DNA of 64,000 bases from Gaeumannomyces sp. JS-464 (Eukaryota; Ascomycota; Sordariomycetes; Magnaporthales; Magnaporthaceae), in contig NGZR01000003.1 of NCBI GenBank assembly GCA_002197995.1, positions 1,240,001-1,304,000 of the forward strand, in the 5' to 3' direction. Positions 44,006 through 56,530 of the stretch are shown here, in pieces. The notes below the pieces were generated by a model. It had not been told where the DNA came from. It did no database searches and saw only the letters and a program-made list of their open reading frames with translations. Both the position numbers and the translations under genes were made by a program. Position 1 is the stretch's first letter. Each line of letters opens with the position of its first letter.

Positions 44006-45392
44006 ACGTGGTTTATTAGTAAATGGGCTACATTAGTTAATGGGCTACGACACCCCAACTTTTAATCAATCGACGCGCATGCTAACCTAACAACGCTAGA
44101 AATCCATTCCAACTATTCGGAATTGTATATATCGAACATTTTTACTTTTTTTTAACAAATGCGCGCATTATATCCGGTTTTACCGCAAATGCCACATCGC
44201 CGACGAGTTATCGTCGCCCTCCTTTTTTAACCCTTATAATCGCGCATTTTTTGCTATAGCTATCCATTTAGCTTTTCTTAGTTTAAAGCATTTCGTACCT
44301 TTTCGATAATATATAACCCTTTTTATCGGACACGTGTTTTTTTAGCCCTCCGGCGTTTGTTTAACGTTTTGTTCGCCTTTCGTAATTTAAAGCACTTTTT
44401 TTTTAAAAGGTTAACCCGATATATAATTGCTTTAGCCCTTTTCGTTAATTAGTTTATAACCGATAGTATAAGTAACGAAAAGCTGCTTTAGTAATTGGAA
44501 ATCCGAGTTTTAATATGTTCGGATTGCGAAGTTGCGTTTTTAACTGTTTAAAGCGTTTTAAAAGTCCAAAGTTCGGCGTCGTTTAAAAGCTTTTTCGAGG
44601 GAGTTAAAATTCGTAGCCTTATATTTAGCTTTTCCAAAACCGAATCCGGATCGAATGGAATAAAGCCAGCTTTTTAAAAGCCTTTCCGGATGTTTTTTTC
44701 GGTTATAAAAGCAAAAAATGCCGTTTTAAACGCCGAAAAAAACTCGATTTTAATTACGTGGTTAACGTGTAACTTTATTAAGTTTTCGATTTATTAATCG
44801 TACGCTTTTTTTAACGGGTTAAAACATTTAACGTTAAACGGTTAAAAAAGCAAAACGAATGCGAAGGTATATAAAGCGTAATAATATTATATTTTTAGTA
44901 ATAAAGCTCGAAATTCGTCGAATAATAGCTTTCGTAGCCGTTTAATATTAACAAACGATAAAAGCCATTTACGCGCGATATTATATATTTATCGAAATAT
45001 TAAATCCATTTTAAACCAAACTTGTTCGTAATTTACCCGTTAAAATTTATTATAATAACCTAATCGCGTAAAAAGTCGGTTTTCGAATACCAATTGGCTA
45101 AATAGTACTGCCTTTTAACGATAATAAAAAAAAGGATTGCTTAACCGTAACTGTTAACCTTTTGAAAAATTATAACCCATTTTCAGTTACCAAATTAAAT
45201 TAGCTTTGTTTTACTACGGTTTTCCAATGTTATAATAATTATAACGGCGGCGATTATGCTTATAAAAAAGCCGGTTTCGTCGAAATTGTAAATGTCGTTA
45301 TTTAAAATGCTATATTTAGCTATAATATTTCGCATAAAGTCGAACTAGGTAAAAACGAGCTTGGGATTTTCGCATTTGGCTTTTTGGTAATC

Positions 45393-45397
45393 GTACT
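45393..45397. repeat. Left 5-bp target duplication of the Ty3/gypsy element
   Basis: GTACT just before the 5' LTR. The right copy (52661-52665) reads ATATT. The uninterrupted pogo copy at 57000 has the same site once, which proves the insertion; both differences are G-to-A and C-to-T. Confidence 0.85.
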
Positions 45398-45575
45398 TGT
45401 TATAGTTCCGTGCTTTAAGCACGAAAGTAACAGTTTAAAAGTTACTTTTAAACCAATTCGTGTATATATAAAAACCATATAACCTTTCCTATAGCTTTTT
45501 TTTTTCCTCCTTATTTTTTAAAATAACATTACTTTAACCCTTATTAGCGACCACCTAATAGCCAGTTTTATTACA
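45398..45575 (+). repeat. 5' LTR of the Ty3/gypsy element
   Basis: 178 bases starting TGTTATAG and ending TTACA, with a short hairpin near the start (CCGTGCTTTAAGCACG). The 3' LTR at 52482-52660 is the same sequence with TG and CA changed to TA in many places. Confidence 0.88.
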
Positions 45576-45879
45576 TTTTTAAAAGATTTTTTCCTACTAA
45601 AAGGGATTATAACAATAATAATACCAAATATTACGAATAACGACGAGGGCTTAACTTTTACCTTTAATACCTCGACCCCCCTTTTACAAAGCTCGCTATT
45701 CGCTGCTATTGCGAATTTTTAAGTATAATTAGCCGCGGTTAAATTTAACTAACAAAAGTTCCAAAACGACGCTAACAAGCTTTTTATCGATTACCGTAAC
45801 GATATTACGCGGGTAATAACGGAATAAAAGGATTAATTTTTAACCGTATACGTAACACTTTTTATACCGAAACGGCTGC

Positions 45880-46700
45880 CTTTTAAAAACCCGACTTTAT
45901 ACGCCGGCGATAAAAGCGGTTTCGACGTTTGGAAAAACGCGGTCGAATATAAGCTTAACCAAAACGCGGAATTTATCGGAAACGATCGCGATAAATTCGA
46001 ATACATTTAGGCGTGTTTAGCTTTAAATATCCAAAATGTAATACGTTTTTATTACGAAATCGAAGGATTAAATAATACGTATAACCTAGCCGATTTTATT
46101 TTCCATTTCGGTATTATTTTTAATAACTTTTATAAAAAAGCCTAAATTTTAACGAAATTGGAAGTTTACCGAATAAAGCCGGGCTAAACGTTTATTTATT
46201 TCCATATTAAATTCGAAATGCTATTAACATTCGTTAGCGGATTAGGATAAACGAACGAAATTAAAATTAACTATTTCCGCTTTCGCATTTTTAACCGCAT
46301 TTATTTAACGGCGGTAACGGGCTTATATAACACCACCTTTTATTAGGAAATGGTAACGGTATATAAACGCATTGCATAAATATTAAAAACGATCGACTTA
46401 AATAATAAATTCGGCAAAAAAGCATTATAACCCCCCGCTTTTACTTATACCGGAAAAAGTACGGAAAACACCTCGATAATAAACGTTAACGCGGTTTATA
46501 TTAACGTATAACCGCCACGTAAACCACGCGTTTTTTAAGTATTTTAGGAAAAATTCCAACGGCGACGAAAATTTAAAACGTGTTTAAATTATAAAAGTAA
46601 AAAACATAAGCGACGAGCTTATTAATACCGAAGCGCGGCACGGCCGAAAGAGGTTAAATTAGCTCCGATTTAAAACACCGGTATTAAAAGGGGAAAAAAG
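45880..46700 (+). pseudogene. gag-like region of the Ty3/gypsy element
   Basis: Broken frame with GFDVWKNAVEYKLNQNAEF, then NDRDKFEYI and ALNIQNVIRFYYEI, followed by LTKLEVYRIKPGQTF-like sequence; this matches the capsid region of fungal gypsy elements. It ends with a low-complexity stretch that precedes the protease region. Confidence 0.75.
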
Positions 46701-46859
46701 TAGCTTTTAATAAAAGATTTAATTAAAAAGGAAAATTACGGCAGCGGATATAAATTGCAATTAATAAGCCATTTAAAAAAAAGTGGAAAAACGAATTAAA
46801 AGAAATCGAATAAAGCATAAACGGCCCCCCGTTTTTAATCCCGATATTGCTTAATTTTT

Positions 46860-49800
46860 TTTAATTTATTAATATATAAATGGATTTAAAATGCGAATAT
46901 TACGCGGTAATAAGCGAAAAATTTGCGATAAAACTTTAAATCGAAAAAATACGATTTTATAAACCATAATAGCTAAAAACGGTTTTAAATAAGGCTTTAT
47001 TAGCTATTAAATACTTTATTAAATGTAAAATGGATATAAATGGCTAAATAAAACCTATTTTATTTTACATTATTTTAAGCATATTACGAAACGTTATTTT
47101 AAAATTTCCGTAAATAAAACGCGAATAAATTACTTTTAACGCGGTTTTAAACCGTTTACGAATAAAAGCAATAAATTAATTCGTAATTAAAAAGCGAAAG
47201 CCTAACTAACCCCGGAAAAACTCCCGGTAATTATTAGCAATATTTTCGCCGTAATTTGCCGAAAATAATAACGAAACTTTTAATAAAATTACGAATTTAT
47301 ATCCACTTTTTTAAAAAAAATAACACAAATGTTACAATTTACCGCTAAAACATTACCATTTAACTAATTAAAATTTAAATTGCTTTAAAAATTAGCGAAA
47401 TTCGCTAACCTTTTTAATAAAACGAAAGCATTAAGGTTGCTTTATACCGAAGGAATTTAAACCATTATATTAAGCTAAAAAAAAATAATAACGGTTTTAT
47501 TTCGGACCTTTTTTAAAAACGCTTATATAATATGCCGAAAAAACAACTTTTAAAATTGCGTAAATAAATTATTAACCTAATGGATAAAAGTTAAATCCGC
47601 GCTAGCTTATCCCTAATAACCGCGCTCGTTTTAATAATACGCAAATAGTTAAAAAGCTAACGTTTATACGTAAATTACCATATATTTAACGCGATTACGC
47701 TTTAAAATCGTTATTTTTTGCCGGTAGTAAAAAAAACATTCCGCTTTTTATTAAAAGCGAAATAGTTTAAAAAGTAAACGTTAAAACCGCTTTTTACAAA
47801 ATCCGGGTAGTAAAAGGCGAAAAACATTTAATAGCGTTTTAAATACGATTTGGATTATTCGAATAGTTAATATGCCTATTTGGCTTAATAAAAGCCCTAA
47901 TAACGTTTTAACGTTATATTAACGGTGTTTTAAGCGATATTTTTAACGATTTCGTATTAGCATATTTAAACGACGTGCTTATTTTTTCCTCGGGATTTCG
48001 CAAAAATTATATAAAAAAAATGAAAAAAGTTTTCCGTCGGTTAAAAAACGCCGGGCTAAACTTAAATTTAGAAAAAAGCGATTTCGTAATGCAAAAAGTT
48101 AAATATTTAAAATTTATAATTAAAATAAAGGAAGGAATTTAAACCAATTTTAAAAAAAATCCGCGCGATCCGCGATTAAAAAACGTTAAAAAAATTTAAA
48201 GGATTTCGCGGCTTTTTTAGCTTTGCCAATTTTTATCGAAATTTTATTAACAAATATTTAAAATTAATTACGCTATTATTAGCTTTAATTAAAAAAGGGA
48301 TTTTATATTAATAGGATTTTAAAATTAATATAATATTTAAACGGTTAAAACTAGCGTTTATTTAAATACCCGTATTAATATAATAAAACTTAAAATAAAA
48401 TACGAAACTAAAGTTAAACTATTCCGGGACGGTTTTAAAAGGTTGCTTATTTTAAAAAAGGAAAAACGGCTTATAATTAATTATTTACTATTCCGCTAAA
48501 CTAAATAACGTATAACGCAATTACATTATTTACGATAAAAAACTTTTAACGGTAATAAAATGCTTAAAAATTTGGAACGCAAAATTACGAAACGTATTTA
48601 AACCGTTTTTAATTTTTATAAACCATAAAAATTTGGAATATTTTTTTAAACCCCGAAAAATATCCGAAAAATAAATGCGTTAAACGGAAATATTAGCGAA
48701 ATTTAATTATAATTTGCAATACGATTAAAAAAATACGTAATATTGCTAAACGCGCTATTACGAAAAAAATAAAACGAAAAGGGAAAAATACGTAAAATAA
48801 CGCTATTATAACTAATATAACCCGGTTAAAACATAACGTTAATAAAGTTTTATATTAATTCCGTATTTATAACCACTTTATTTTTAAGCTAAATTTATAA
48901 CGAAATTACGCTAATACGAAAAAAAACCTTAATATTTAACCCGGTTTAGCTATTAATACGAAGTTATATTTACGTTACATTTTTTTTAACGAAAGCTATT
49001 ATTTTCCGTAAATAAACTTTAGCAAATTTATAAAATAAAACGTTACGCCGCGATAAAACATATAAATATAAGCTTGTAATAATTTAATAAAATGCGCGCA
49101 GTTTTTTTTAAAAATTAATATAAAAACGCAAATAGCAAATTGCGAAATTAATATATAAAAAGTTTTAATATAAAAGCGGCTATAGTTTTTAATTTAAAAA
49201 TTATTAATTATTATTTTAATTTAAAAAGTATACGTTTTTCCGATTATAAATTACGCGGGTCGGAATAACACATTCGCCGTTTTATACCGGATTATTATTA
49301 GGATAAAATATTACGAAATATAACACGATTCGTTCGCAATTGCGATATATGCCGCAAATCCCGCTCGTTACGATAATATAAACAAAAGTTATTACGCTTT
49401 TTCCGGTTTTAAACTAATTTTAAAAAAACATTTTAATAAATTTTATAATAAAGTTTCTCGTTATCGAAAAAAAACCGGAATATTTAATAATAATTATTAA
49501 TAAATTGTTAAAATATATTTAATTAAAAATATGCATAATATAAAAGCAAAAAAATATATAGTAAAGTTTCGTTTTACTTAATAACGATTTCGTAGCTTTC
49601 CGAATAATATTATATTCGATAAAAATTCGAATTAAATCGGAAAATTTTAAATAAAACTATATTTTTAAATGGAAATCGAATAATTGCTTTTTATATTTTT
49701 CCATTTCGAAATAAAGGGGTATAAAACAAGCAAATTAAAAGGTTTAATATTATTTACGCTATTTTATCACTTTCGCGTAAACCGATTAATTATAACATTT

Positions 49801-50480
49801 TAACGTTTATTAATTCGCGTTTAATAATAAAAATTCGATTATTACGAAATATAACTTTAACCGTTTACTTTTTGGATTTAATATTAACCCGATTTTAACA
49901 TACCTTTTATTAAATAACGCGTTTAAAAGCTAATAAAAAAAAACGCGCTTTCGCTTTTTTAACTTATTTACGCGAAGGATTAAAACTCGTTATAATAACC
50001 CGGCATTCGCGTAATAATAATAAAAGTCCTAAACGAATAAGTTCCGCCGCCCGGCCGAAAAATACAAAATGGGGATAAAATTTAGCTATTTTTTCGCAAT
50101 ATTAAAACAAACCGTTTTAATAAAAACTAAATTAAATGGCAAATAAATACGAAATAATCGCGGTTTTAACTCCTTTATTATTATATTAAATATGTTTAAA
50201 AGCATTTATTTTACCTTTTACGTTAAACTAATCGAATAAATAACGAAACCCGCTTTCGTTATAAATAAATACGACATACGATTAAGCCCCGTTTTAATTT
50301 TATTACCGGAAAATAGCGAATTTCGAAAAAAATGGTTCGTAAAAAAGATTTTAGCAATAAAAAACGCTAAAAGGCGGGGAAAAAAGCAAATATTAGTAAA
50401 ATGGGTAAAATAAAATAAAACGGATTAAAACCTATTAAAAAATTTTAAAAATATAACGGTAATAGCAAACTTTAAAACGT
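46860..50480 (+). pseudogene. pol region of the Ty3/gypsy element (RT, RNase H, integrase, chromodomain)
   Basis: Reverse transcriptase: FGLIKAPTTF (about 47880), then LAYLNDVLIFSSG at 47955-47990, where the catalytic YLDD reads YLND by one G-to-A change, and LEKSDFVMQKVKYL (48060-48110). RNase H: the GFRGFFSFANFYRNFI block (48200-48240), YDKKLLTVIKCLKIW (48520-48570) and INHKNLEYFF (48620-48650). Integrase: the HHCC-like region with YMPQIPL (about 49340) and DFVAFRIILYSIK (about 49590). Chromodomain: IIVKWVK followed by NLLKNFKN (50390-50450). Order and spacing are those of Ty3/gypsy chromoviruses. Stop codons occur every few residues. Confidence 0.88.
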
Positions 50481-50599
50481 AATAAAAAAACGCGCGCATT
50501 TAAAACGGTTTCGAATTGCGAAATAAAAAAAAGTAAACGGCGGCGTTACGTAAATAAAAAAGGCGCGTTACGAATGTTTAACTACCTAAAAACAAAAAA

Positions 50600-52481
50600 A
50601 AGCCGGAAAACGGGCGGGCGCGCACTATATAAAAGTATAAAGTTAAAACGACCCCTAATTTAACTATAACCATAAACGATACGATAAAAAGCAAAAAGCG
50701 CGCCGGTTTTAAAAATTTAGCGAAAAAAAATAAAAACAAACGCCGAGGTTAAAACGCGCCGGTTTAAACACGAAAATAAAAAAAATCCTTAGCACGATAA
50801 GCTATTATTATATTTAAAACCTAATTTTAAAAAAAAAGATTTGCGCGTATAATATAAAAAAAAAGCGGAATTAAAACGCGTTTTTATCGTTAAAGGACTT
50901 TTCCTTTTCGAGTTTAAAAAAGGAATAGTACCGACGGGAAAAAAGTTGCCGCCGTTACAATTAACATTCCGGCAACGACGACGCTTTTTACGGTGCCGGC
51001 GGTATAAAAAAAAGCGACGGTTTATAACGGCTCGAATTAAAATAATAAATAAAACGATAACGCGCCGAGCTTTTATTAAACTAAATACAATTATTATTAG
51101 CCATTTAAATAATAACGTTAATAAGCCGGTTATCGCGCGTTTCGGCGCAACGTTTCGCTTTTATTTAAAACCTTTGCGAACGATTAACGGCGCTATTATT
51201 AAAAGTATACAAAAAAAGGCCAATTATTTATATAAAGCCGAAATTACAAATAAACGTATTTATAAATTGTTAGTTTTAATTGCTATAACGGGAAAAAATA
51301 CCAACCGTATTACCGAAAACTAAAGCGTTTTTTACGAAATCGGCATTTTAAATATGCTAACAATTAAAATTCGCGTTAATTTCGTTAAAAAATCGCGATT
51401 AATATTAATAAATAATAAGGTATTCGCAAATAAAAACTAATCGCGAGCTTTTGCTAAAAAAAACGTTAAACGTAAAAATATACCGATTATCGGTCGTTAT
51501 AGCAAAAAGGTTACGCCGGGCACGGCGAAAAGCAAAGTTTAAAAACGTAAGCAGCATTAAAAGTGTTATAACCCGCTGTTTTTTTTTTACGGTAACGGTT
51601 ATAAGCTTATCCGGGTTAATACTTTTTGCAAACCACGATTTTAATAACTTTCGATTTTTAAAAGCACGCGTTATATTTATACTTTTAATAAACGAAAACC
51701 GCGTGCTTTTCGTTTAATAAATTACTTGTTAAATTAATCGCGTTAATAACGCGACGGCTTTTATCGCGCTTATATTAAAAAATATAATAAATTAAATACG
51801 AATAACAACGAACGCGGAAAAACTTACGCGTTTAAACGGATCGTTATTACCATCGCTAAAAAGCGGAAAAAGAACGGTAACGGTAATAAACATTATGGAA
51901 AACGTACGAGTGGAAATTAGCGTTTATAACGGAATAAAAGCGCGATAAATGCGGAAAAAACCAGGGCTAAAAACGGGATCGTATAAAAAGCAAAACGACG
52001 GCGGCGGCAAAATAAAGTAAAAACGAAACCGTAATAAGTAAAAAATGAAAATTGTTAACTAATACCTAAAAAAAAAAAAGCGAAAGAAAAACGAAAATGG
52101 TTAAAACGAAAAGCTAAAATCGAAACGATAACGAGCGAGAAATTTTTTTTAATAAAAGCGAAATCGCAAAAAGGATAAATAATTTATACGAAGCAATTAA
52201 AAGTAAGCATAAAAAAGGAAAAAAAAAGCAAAGTAATTAAAAACCACGAAATAATTAAAAAGCAAACCGTTGCTATCGATAAAAAAAAAAAAAAACGCTT
52301 AGGTTAAAATACGGAAAATTTAAACACCTATTTAAAAGCCGACCCGAGGCCGAAATATTAATAATATTTTTTAATACGGCATAAAGCTTTCCAATAAACG
52401 GGCTATTTATATTAACAAAACGCGTAAAAAACAAAAAAAAACGAAATAATTAAAAAAAGGCGAGCCCGGAAAAAGCGGCTA
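50600..52481 (+). pseudogene. Extra 3' coding-like region of the Ty3/gypsy element
   Basis: Between the chromodomain and the 3' LTR there are about 1.8 kb where one or another plus frame stays open for 80-125 codons (50946-51323 and 51451-51717) despite RIP elsewhere. The residues are very basic, partly because RIP turns Asp/Glu codons into Asn/Lys. No domain is recognised; an additional ORF or an extended polyprotein tail is possible. Confidence 0.45.
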
Positions 52482-52660
52482 TATTATAATTCCGTGTTTT
52501 AAACACGAAAGTAATAGTTTAAAAGTTACTTTTAAGCCAATTCGTATATATATAAAAACTATATAACCTTTCCTATAGCCTTTTTTTTTTTCTTTTTATT
52601 TTTTAAAATAACATTATTTTAACCCCTATTAATAACCATTTAATAGCTAGGTTTATTATA
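52482..52660 (+). repeat. 3' LTR of the Ty3/gypsy element
   Basis: 179 bases matching the 5' LTR; the terminal TG of the 5' copy reads TA here and several other CA/TG pairs are TA, showing independent RIP of the two LTRs. Confidence 0.88.
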
Positions 52661-53132
52661 ATATTTTCGAATTTAACGCGTGCCGAGCTTTAAACGGCGT
52701 TTAACGAACTTTTTAACCTAGCGTTTATAACGGTACTCGCGTTACGTTTAGCGAACAATCGGTTAATTATATTTTTAATACTAAAATGCCGAAAAAGGAA
52801 TGCGCGAAAATTTAACTCGAATATGTATTTAATAAGCGCATTTTTTTCGGATTTCGTTAATTTCCGTAATCCGGGTATAATATCGCGTTAAGCAAATAAG
52901 CCCCGCTTTTAACGCGTTAAAATTATTTTCGCGATTAAATAGATTTTTGCAATTGTTTATATGTTTAGTTTTAAATTGGATTGTAAAACCCGAAAAGTAA
53001 ATATTACCCGGTTTTCGTCGTTTTTTATTAATATTATTATAAATGGAAAAATTAATTACGAAAAAAAAAATATCGCGTAATTACGTATTATAGCTTATTA
53101 ATTAATATAGCCCATTTATTAATAAACCATAT

Positions 53133-56100
53133 TAATAATTTTAACAATATTATACGATATAATAGCGATAAATATGCGAAATATAACTAAATTACGAATA
53201 TTAATAATATTATTATTATTACTATTATTATTATTTAAATATACGTTAAATAGCGTTTGCGAATAAAAGGTTTTATTAATTGCTAAATTATTAATTTAGC
53301 AATTTGGGCGGAAAATAAACCAACGTAAAAAAAATAAAAAAACGCTATTTATATTATTAAGCTATATTTTTTTTATTAATCGTTTTCGTTTTATTTTTGT
53401 AAAATCCTATTTATATATTAATTTTGCCAATATTTAAACCCCAATTTCCTAACTTTCGTTATTATTAAAGTTATAAGCGAAATGTAATGATTTTAATTGC
53501 AAAAGTTTTTATATTTTTAATTAATTAAAAAGGTAAAAGTTTATTTTTAATAAAATAATTTAAATGCATAAGTAAAAGCTTACGTGGGATAAAAATAACA
53601 TTATAATAAATTAAATAAAGCCGATAAGCTTTATATTTTTTATTTAAATTATAACTCGTTTAGCGTAAATAGCGTTAAAATTAACGGCTAAAAAAAATTA
53701 GTAAAATTTTGTAAAATAATAAATAATAATAAAGGTTATAATAATAAACATATTAGCGAAAATGCAAATAAAATATGTTTTACCGCCTTTTAAAAAGCAT
53801 TAAAAGCAATGCGTTAAATACGTATATTTTTGCTAAAAAGTAAATTTTGCGTAATTTTTTTTACGACGCGGGCGAAAGGAGTTTTAAAAATAAAAAGGTT
53901 AAACGATTTTTAATATTGCTTAATTTTGCGTAAAGCGATAGCTAAAAATAATTAGTAAAAAATGGCGAAAAAAAATAAAAGGTAACATATTGCTAGTTTT
54001 TAACAACGCTTTTTGCGACCGGTAATAGCGGTATTAACCGCCGATTAGCTTTTGTAGTAAAAGCTATATAAGGCCTTTTTCGCTAATAAAAAACGAGGCA
54101 TAATAAATACGCGTTTAATAAGGCGACGGAAACGCGAAATGGAAATCGTGTAAAAACGCCGGTAGTAATAAGCGAAATACGGGAAAGCGATTTAAATGCG
54201 TAAGATTTGGTACGTAAAAATTTAAGTAATAACGCGGGTAATAATAAAAAAAAAAAGCAGGAAAATTTAAATCGAAAAAAAAACGGTCGGGAATTCGAAA
54301 GTAAAAGTAATTTATACAATATTAAATTAAAGTTTAAAAAATTAACTTAACCAATTAAAATCGAAAAAATCCACATATATTCGTTTTTAAAAAAAGCGAT
54401 TTAACCGTACATTTTAATAATTATTTTTATTAATTACCCGGAATTTTAATTCCTTTTATTATAACTTTTTAACTTTTTAATTACAGCATTTCGTTTAAAT
54501 TTCGCTAATTAGGTTATAATAAAAGTTATAATAATGCTAAACGCTTGCGCGAACGTTGCAATCGTTATAATTATACCGTTAAAAAAAAACGCGAAACCGA
54601 TAATCGAAATACTTTTAAATCGCGAAGCGATTTGCAAATATGGATACCGAAAAAACTAAATGGTATAATACGTATACGCGATTTAATATAACGAAATTAC
54701 GCGGTTTTAAAACGCTTAAAAATAATTAAATATTAAATTGCTAATTTAGTTAAACGCCAGCTTTTAAAAGCCGAAAGAAAAAAAGTAATTAATAAAAAGT
54801 AAATAAGCATATATAACTTTATTATAACTAATAATTAACATTATTAATAGGAAAGCTAAAAGCACGTATTTCGGCGACCTTTTACGCATTTCGAAAGCAC
54901 GGCTCGCTTTTTAAACATAAAGCTAATTGGGAAAATAGTTATGTAAAAAGCGATAACGAAAAGCATTAGGTTAAAAAAAATCCCGATAATTACGCGAATA
55001 AATTTAAACTATTACGTTTTAAAAAAATAATTCGGGTAAAAAAATCCTAAATATATTTATTTAATTTCTTTTATTCGTTTTTAATTACTTAATATAATTT
55101 TTTTTAATATTTCGTTAATTTGCTATATATTAAATAAAATAAAACGAATATACCTTTGGTAAAATTTAAATAAAATGGAATTCGAACCGACATTTTCGCC
55201 GTTATCCATTTAGCGATTTTAACGTTAAAATTATAGTTTAAAAGTTAACCTTTTTCCTTTTTAAAAGCATAAATATCGATTCGCGTAATACGAAACGCAA
55301 ATTTAAAAAAAATGCGTAACGAAAATTCGATTTAAAATAGTAATTTTATATCGATTTAATAAGTAATAATAAAGGTTATAACGAATGCTAATAAATTTAA
55401 ACGGCCAATTTCCTATACGCTTAATAAAACCGTAATTAATAAGTTAAACTTTTAATATTATACGAAAAGGTTAAATTTTTTTCGCAAAAAGCTTAAATTT
55501 TTACTCGCGAAATTTTAAAAGTAATGCGGGCGTTTAAAAACCGCACGTTAAATTGTACCCCGCCGGCTTTTTATGGAAAAACCGCTGTTTTTGCTACGAG
55601 TGCTTAGCATTAAATAACGCCGTTAATTTAAAACAATCGCACGATAAAATAATACGGCTAAAAAACGTCGGTATATTTCGCGTAACGCCGGTATTAGCAT
55701 TAAAAGCCAAATAATCCGGCGAATAAAATTCCAATTTTAAACTATTTTTTTTCGCGTTATAAACCGGCGTAAACGGGAAGTTTTCGCAAATTACCCGTTT
55801 TTTTTTACATTATAAAATATTTAACTTTTACCGGACGGTTTAATTAAAAAGTAATAATAAAGGTAATAATAAAAGTAATAATTAAATAACTTTGCTATTT
55901 AAACGGTATATAACGGGATATTACTTTTAAAAATAAAACATAGTTAAAAGCTTAAAATAAAAGCGTAAAATAATAGGGATAATAAAATTGCCGGTTTTAA
56001 AAACGCTTATACGAAAAAATAAAAATATTTCGATAAAAATATTGCGAGGATTTAACGTAATGGCTAATTTAAAAGTTAAAAAAAAAAAAGCTTTTATATT

Positions 56101-56530
56101 ATTTTTTACCTTTTTATATAGCAAAGTAAATTAAAATATAAAAATAATAACATTAATTTTTTTTATAATATAAAATTTAAATAAAATATATATTTAATAT
56201 TTATAAAAATATTATTTTTACGAAAAATTAATATAAATAATTTATATTTAATTTATATTAAATACTATTTAAAAAAATATAACGGTATTATAAATAATGC
56301 ATATTAAATAATTTATAAACTTATATTTTAAAAATTGTAAAAAGGTTTAATTTAAGCGAAAAATTATATTATGGTTTATAAATAAATAAATTATAGCAAA
56401 ATTTTATATTAAACGCGATTTTTAATACTTTTATTAATTCGGTTAATTTACGTTTAAATATAATTAAATTTTAATTAGTTATATATAATTATAACAAAGT
56501 TTATTAATAAATAACGCATATTAATAAATA
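53133..56530. other. Unidentified AT-rich, RIP-mutated DNA between the two pogo-like copies
   Basis: About 3.4 kb of extremely AT-rich sequence. Plus-strand pieces around 54550-55000 look coding-like under the stops (for example LKTLKNN and SATFYAFRKHGSLFKHK), but I cannot name a family. Near 55178-55215 the minus strand has a tRNA-like GGTTCGAATTCC box. Frames at 54083-54319 and 55927-56124 (minus) are probably artefacts of base composition. Confidence 0.4.

Larger units (their letters stand above)
45398..52660 (+). mobile_element. Ty3/gypsy LTR retrotransposon (chromovirus type), RIP-inactivated
   Basis: A 7.26-kb element bounded by 178/179-base LTRs and a five-base target duplication, inserted in the pogo-like copy 1. 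The plus strand contains gag-like, reverse transcriptase, RNase H, integrase and chromodomain pieces in the order of the Ty3/gypsy family. All frames carry many stops. A further stretch of about 1.8 kb between the chromodomain and the 3' LTR is coding-like but unidentified. Confidence 0.92.
44006..53132 (-). mobile_element. pogo/Fot1-like transposon, copy 1, split by a Ty3/gypsy element
   Basis: The ends are inverted repeats of about 47 bases (left ACGTGGTTTATTAGTAAATG at 44006; right end inverted, ending 53132) flanked by TA. Without the inserted LTR element and its extra target copy the length is about 1.86 kb, normal for Fot1/pogo elements. The minus strand encodes a DDE_1 transposase: a first part at 52661-53090, the rest at 45397-44060. 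In the catalytic part the block NFDETGFF (45258-45290) is intact. The C-terminal end carries a CGKTGHNARTC-like zinc knuckle near 44170-44220. RIP damage is strong but less than in copy 2 at this block. Confidence 0.88.

Noticed and set aside
54083..54319. Minus-strand frame of 78 codons, hydrophobic
   Set aside because: Same composition effect as above; no start context or neighbours that support it.
55175..55240. tRNA gene candidate on the minus strand
   Set aside because: The GGTTCGAATTCC box is present but the distance to the A-box-like part is too short and no anticodon arm or acceptor stem forms. Kept only as a remark.
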